12,379 bases of DNA from NCBI GenBank assembly GCA_933822405.4, contig CAKOGP040001972.1:1-12379 (forward strand). Reading direction: 5' to 3'. Below the pieces are notes generated by a model. It was given only the letters and a program-made list of their open reading frames with translations. It ran no database searches and was not told where the DNA came from. Made by a program: the position numbers and the translations under genes. This DNA is from Cylindrotheca closterium (Eukaryota; Bacillariophyta; Bacillariophyceae; Bacillariales; Bacillariaceae). Below, piece after piece: positions 9,343-12,379 of this stretch; position 1 is the first letter of the stretch; each line of letters starts with the position of its first letter.

Positions 9343-10506
9343 TCAATTTGACCATCCCCGCAAGAACAGCAATACATTCGGAATTACAATGTGGGCTCCA
9401 CAGAAGCACCGGGATTTTTGTCGGTCTAACGCACGCCGCCTGGTTCCATCTCTGCTCCACCCATGCCTGAGTCGCACTTTCCACAAGGCCATTTCCAATA
9501 TCGAAAGGGATTCCACATTTTCGCACTGCTTCAAAACGGAGCATGCCTTGGAAAAATAAGACATCCTAAGTTCCTTGTCATCTTCAGCAAGCAGATCATT
9601 CACAAGGGGAATTGTTCGTGTCCTCCAGCTTTTCGAATGCCAGCGATCCAATCTAGAAAGCATCCACTGGTGGAGGCTCATTTGCAACAATACCCTGTTC
9701 CCCCTAGTCCAGTTTGTCACTAGATATTCTAGGGCTAGTTTGTCATTGGCGTCTTTCCGGCCGAGAACATAGTATGGTAACTTGTCTAGAAGGACCTCGA
9801 GCAGTTGCATACATGGGTCGATGGTCGAAAAGAGGATGTGGAATGGAGTCATTCCAAAGTCATCCACCAGCCTTGATCCCCCGCTTATTCTCGTCTCGAT
9901 ACTTTGGCCAAGTTCTTCCAGGGTTATGTTGATACCGGATCGGTCGTAACAAAACATGTGGACAGGATCGTAGTCGAAGCGGTCCTCCAATCCGTAAAGA
10001 ATATTATCTTGCTCTCTGCCAAAGCGATCTTCCAACAGTGTGCATCCTTCAAAGGAGTCATATTTGGCTGTCGACCCCGGCGGAAGAACCATGTTTACGA
10101 GATCACTGCAGCGACCGAAAGAGACGTGTCCGATCCGAATCGGATTGCAATCTTGGGGCACTATCACTGATACCAACGATTCGCAGCCATAAAATGAAGT
10201 AGCACACAAACGCACTATTGGCTTCGGTAAGCTCACAGCCTGCAGGGATATACAGCAAAGAAAGGCACCATGTGGAATCTCCCTGACGGACGTTGCCAAC
10301 AAATCAGCCTCCACCAAACCATAGCACTCCTCGAAGCTACCCTGGCCTATCTTGTTTAGACGAGAGGAGATCCTCAGTCTTTGTAGTGAATAGCATTGAG
10401 CGAAAGCCTCTTCGCCAATTTTCTTCACCGAATCAACAATCACCCTCTCGATGTTTTTTGGGGTTGTTTCTCCGTTCATGCCCTGGTAATGGTACTCGAG
10501 AACCAT
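9343..10506 (-). CDS. LRR_5 (BspA-type) leucine-rich repeat protein with ankyrin-like segment
   Basis: From the first in-frame ATG (10504-10506) this encodes 387 residues. Residues ~19-159 are about six LRR_5 (BspA-type) repeats of ~23 residues, with the family's 'IGxxAFxxCxSLxxxxI' rhythm (for example 'IGEEAFAQCYSLQRLRI'). Residues ~215-244 carry an ankyrin-like 'DDFGMTPFHILF...LLEVLLDKLP'. The C-terminus has 'SILEMALWKVRL' and 'CGAHIVIPNVLLFL', the usual tail of this large diatom LRR family. No signal peptide or membrane span is seen from this start. Such repeats mediate protein-protein contact; no specific partner can be named. The frame is open upstream to 10728 without an ATG, through a Cys-rich stretch, so an upstream exon is possible. 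The protein looks intact from the LRR region to the stop. Confidence 0.85.
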   Translation of the reverse strand: MVLEYHYQGMNGETTPKNIERVIVDSVKKIGEEAFAQCYSLQRLRISSRLNKIGQGSFEECYGLVEADLLATSVREIPHGAFLCCISLQAVSLPKPIVRLCATSFYGCESLVSVIVPQDCNPIRIGHVSFGRCSDLVNMVLPPGSTAKYDSFEGCTLLEDRFGREQDNILYGLEDRFDYDPVHMFCYDRSGINITLEELGQSIETRISGGSRLVDDFGMTPFHILFSTIDPCMQLLEVLLDKLPYYVLGRKDANDKLALEYLVTNWTRGNRVLLQMSLHQWMLSRLDRWHSKSWRTRTIPLVNDLLAEDDKELRMSYFSKACSVLKQCENVESLSILEMALWKVRLRHGWSRDGTRRRALDRQKSRCFCGAHIVIPNVLLFLRGWSN

Positions 10507-10798
10507 CTTACCGTATTGAGAAACGAAGACAAGATGATATGAGCTTCGTGTATTTTGATCGCCACAGGCTACTGTACCGTATTGGAAAACATGCGGACAT
10601 GGGCACACACCACAATCAAATAGGCCCAAGCAGCTCCTATCGGAGGTACATTGACAGCCGAGTCCCTCCGATGGAAGTGCGTTGGGACCGGTTTTTTCTT
10701 TACACCATTTTTGTGTGCCGCAATAACGTTATTTTCTCGTTGCAAAGTGTGTCATCAACAATCACTTTGTCATCGCTACCAATATATACAGCCATCAA
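10507..10798 (-). other. Unresolved 5' region of the LRR gene
   Basis: Minus-strand frame of the LRR gene continues open from 10506 up to a TAA at about 10729-10731, without an ATG. It encodes a Cys-rich stretch (7 Cys in about 23 codons, bases 10591-10659). In another minus frame, an ATG at 10793-10795 opens 31 codons to a TAA and reads like a plausible N-terminus ('MAVYIGSDDKVIVDD'). Joining it to the LRR frame would need an intron whose splice sites I could not place convincingly. TATA-like AATATATAC lies at 10781-10789. Confidence 0.3.
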
Positions 10799-11077
10799 AT
10801 GACGAGCACCAACAAAGCACCATGTGCCAAGATGAGAGATCCACTGATGCGCGAACTTGTCGAATTCTGCCGCCAGCAACCTGTGCTACTTTCGTTAACC
10901 GGAAGCAAAATGCTGAAATGTCTTGAAGCTATCAACTCTGCACTGTATCACCGTTTGCAAGATTACTATGGCTTAGACTCGTCAAGACGTTCCTTCAACA
11001 AAAAATGGTATTTATTAAGGAAAGAGGTGTTAAAAAAACATAAAAGGTACTGGCAGCAAGAAGGCCTATGGAACTGA
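10799..11077 (+). CDS. Small unknown ORF, possible start of the degraded gag region
   Basis: An ATG-TGA frame of 92 codons rich in Lys, Arg and Leu, predicted mostly helical. I do not recognise it. It ends 10 bases after an overlapping ATG of the next frame (11068). An A7 run at 11032-11038 lies near its end, but a -1 slip there would hit the TAA at 11041, so programmed frameshifting at that site is not supported. It may be the first exon or the 5' part of a broken gag-like gene. Confidence 0.3.
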   Translation: MTSTNKAPCAKMRDPLMRELVEFCRQQPVLLSLTGSKMLKCLEAINSALYHRLQDYYGLDSSRRSFNKKWYLLRKEVLKKHKRYWQQEGLWN

Positions 11078-11952
11078 CTCGAGTGGAAGCAGAGCTGAAG
11101 CTGCTGGAATTGCAACTCACAGGTGTTGACGCCCAACGGCAAAATATTACTCAAAGAAAGCAGTATGCCGCTGCAATTTCTAGAATCGAGGAAGAAGAAA
11201 GACGCTATTTACTCACCCAGCGTGAAAGGGAGAGACAAGAGCACTCTTGTTTCCCGCTACCCAAATCTTTCCATGCATATCAACGACAACGACAGAAACC
11301 AAGGACAGTTGTTGGAATGAACACACTGTACATCGCGTGCCATGACGACACCGTTGTAAAACTTGAGATGAAAGTTCGCATGACAATCGCCTAACTGATG
11401 GAAGCTTATGGAGGAATGAAGGCTGCCTTTCTGGTAAACCCCAACATTGCAACCTTGACACGGAATTACGTTTCTCCACCAGGCAAGACACCACTTTTGG
11501 TTGTCATGCACAAAGGCATCTATCGAGTTGGAGTTTTGAAATCAAGTAATCTTTTGCAAATGGAGCTTTTGCTCTGGAATTTGTCGCATACACAATTACT
11601 CAAAAGAGAACACTGGCATCATCCGCACAGCTGGGATACCGTGACTTTCCCCAGCAATGTCAATTTTATGGATGGAGGATACATCAACCAGGTTTATTTG
11701 ATTGCTGGCTCCATGATAGGGGCGGACCATGAACCACCGACCTGTAGTGACTTTATATATCTTTCCGGTGGTCCAGACTATTGTCCAGTCCCTGTTTGTC
11801 AGAAATCCATCGCCATTTACTGTAAGATTCCTGGAAAAGCGGAGCACCGGAAGAAACACTTGCATACTGTTCACATCAATGAAAAGCATTTGGTGACAGT
11901 GCGGGCACAACCAACAGGCAGGTGGATCGTCACCATGATCCGCGGTAGGTGA
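11068..11952 (+). pseudogene. Interrupted unknown reading frame upstream of the Copia protease
   Basis: One frame runs from ATG 11068 to TGA 11950-11952, broken only by TAA at 11392-11394. The first 108 codons are charged and helical, with a likely coiled coil (~residues 1-60, many Glu, Arg, Gln, Leu). After the stop, 184 more codons follow from an ATG at 11398 without recognisable domains. The last bases overlap the protease frame, which is offset by one. The arrangement suggests a gag-like portion with a nonsense mutation and frameshifts. A separate minus-strand frame over 11596-12096 is also open, so which strand is coding is not certain. Confidence 0.35.
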
Positions 11953-12379
11953 GGTCAAACAAATTGTGCGAGTGATCTCATCCAACACAGCCACATCCCA
12001 ACAACCGGTACAACAACCACCACCTGGAACGCTAGCAAGTAATGAAATGGACACCAATCCCGACACTTGTTGCCTTGGCAAGAACTTTGTGATCATGAGT
12101 TACACACCAAGATCAGCAGATGTATATGCATACGACCCAGCATTACCACCGACAAACGTCCCTATTGTGTCGGGAGCAACTGCTTTTGATTGTCCACAGA
12201 CTGGTAATACGTTCATCTTGATAATTAGCAAAGCACTCTACTATGGGAACCAATTGGACCATTCACTAATCAACCCAAACCAGGTACAAAGTTTCGGAAT
12301 TCCCCTATGGGATAACCCTTTTGACGAAACAAGGCATGTTGGTATTGAATCCAAAAAGATATTCATAGCATTAAAGGCA
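11939..12379 (+). CDS. Copia-type retrotransposon aspartic protease region, partial at right edge
   Basis: The frame is open from 11939 (after TGA 11936-11938) to the window end, about 147 codons, and continues beyond. 'DTNPDTCCLGKNFVI' (from 12050) aligns with the 'DSHADTCVxGxN' active-site segment of diatom Copia-like proteases. It is followed by 'VPIVSGATAFDCPQTG' and 'LDHSLINPNQ', which are characteristic of the protease and the linker before integrase in these elements. The usual D-S/T-G triad reads D-T-N here; diatom elements often have D-S-H, so loss of the Gly alone does not prove inactivity. No ATG is required because this would be internal to a polyprotein. A Pro/Gln-rich linker (about 11996-12028) precedes it. 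Integrase and reverse transcriptase would lie past the window. Confidence 0.72.

Larger units (their letters stand above)
10799..12379 (+). mobile_element. Decayed Copia-like retroelement, gag/protease part, truncated by window edge
   Basis: Three consecutive coding-like stretches lie on the plus strand: frame A (10799-11077), frame B/C (about 11044-11952, with one in-frame TAA at 11392-11394) and the protease frame (11939-12379). The first and last share a frame; the middle is shifted by one. Total length from 10799 to the protease active site is about 1250 bases, similar to a Copia gag region. Only the protease part is recognised. No LTR, zinc knuckle, integrase or reverse transcriptase lies inside the window, so the left boundary is a guess. 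Introns rather than mutations could also explain the frame changes. Confidence 0.45.

Noticed and set aside
11030..11043. A-rich slippery site for programmed -1 frameshift near 11032-11038
   Set aside because: A -1 shift there meets a TAA at 11041-11043, so it cannot lead into the downstream frame.
11596..12096. Minus-strand open frame of 166 codons with a CxxCxxC-like cluster
   Set aside because: It overlaps the recognisable plus-strand protease region and has no recognised domain; most likely an antisense shadow.

Overview
This is eukaryotic nuclear DNA, most likely from a diatom. Two introns of 83 and 77 bases have clean GTAAG donors and TTGCAG/TTCCAG acceptors. A minus-strand gene has the LRR_5 plus ankyrin-like architecture and the 'IPNVLxFL' tail of a protein family greatly expanded in diatoms. 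The right edge carries a Copia-type protease close to diatom CoDi-like retroelements. No species can be named from the sequence alone.

Left part (about 1-5633): one large plus-strand gene that simple ORF reading splits in two and truncates. Removing introns 2934-3016 and 5339-5415 joins three exons into one frame of about 1757 codons. This also restores the catalytic Gln and Cys of a C-terminal Ulp1/C48 (SUMO-protease-like) domain. The N-terminal ~1450 residues are not recognised. They carry two acidic patches and a 40-residue tandem duplication encoded by two 120-bp copies. The 5' boundary is uncertain because the frame stays open upstream of the first ATG.

Middle (5874-8753): a plus-strand intronless gene of 959 codons, 240 bp downstream. 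Its C-terminus has an HxD...H...R arrangement like 2-oxoglutarate/Fe(II) oxygenases, and its centre has a weak class I methyltransferase-like pattern. The rest is unrecognised. Two long same-strand genes, one a Ulp1 protease and one a possible oxygenase, could belong to a mobile element or a co-evolved pair. No terminal repeats, transposase or reverse transcriptase were seen to prove it.

Right part: 8754-9342 holds no recognisable gene. At 9343-10506 (minus) lies the LRR_5/ankyrin-like gene, with an unresolved 5' end. From about 10799 to the window edge the plus strand holds a run of coding-like segments in frames 2-1-2, with one in-frame stop. These lead into an open Copia-type aspartic protease segment (11939-12379) that runs off the window. 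This looks like the gag/protease part of a decayed or intron-containing Copia-like retrotransposon.
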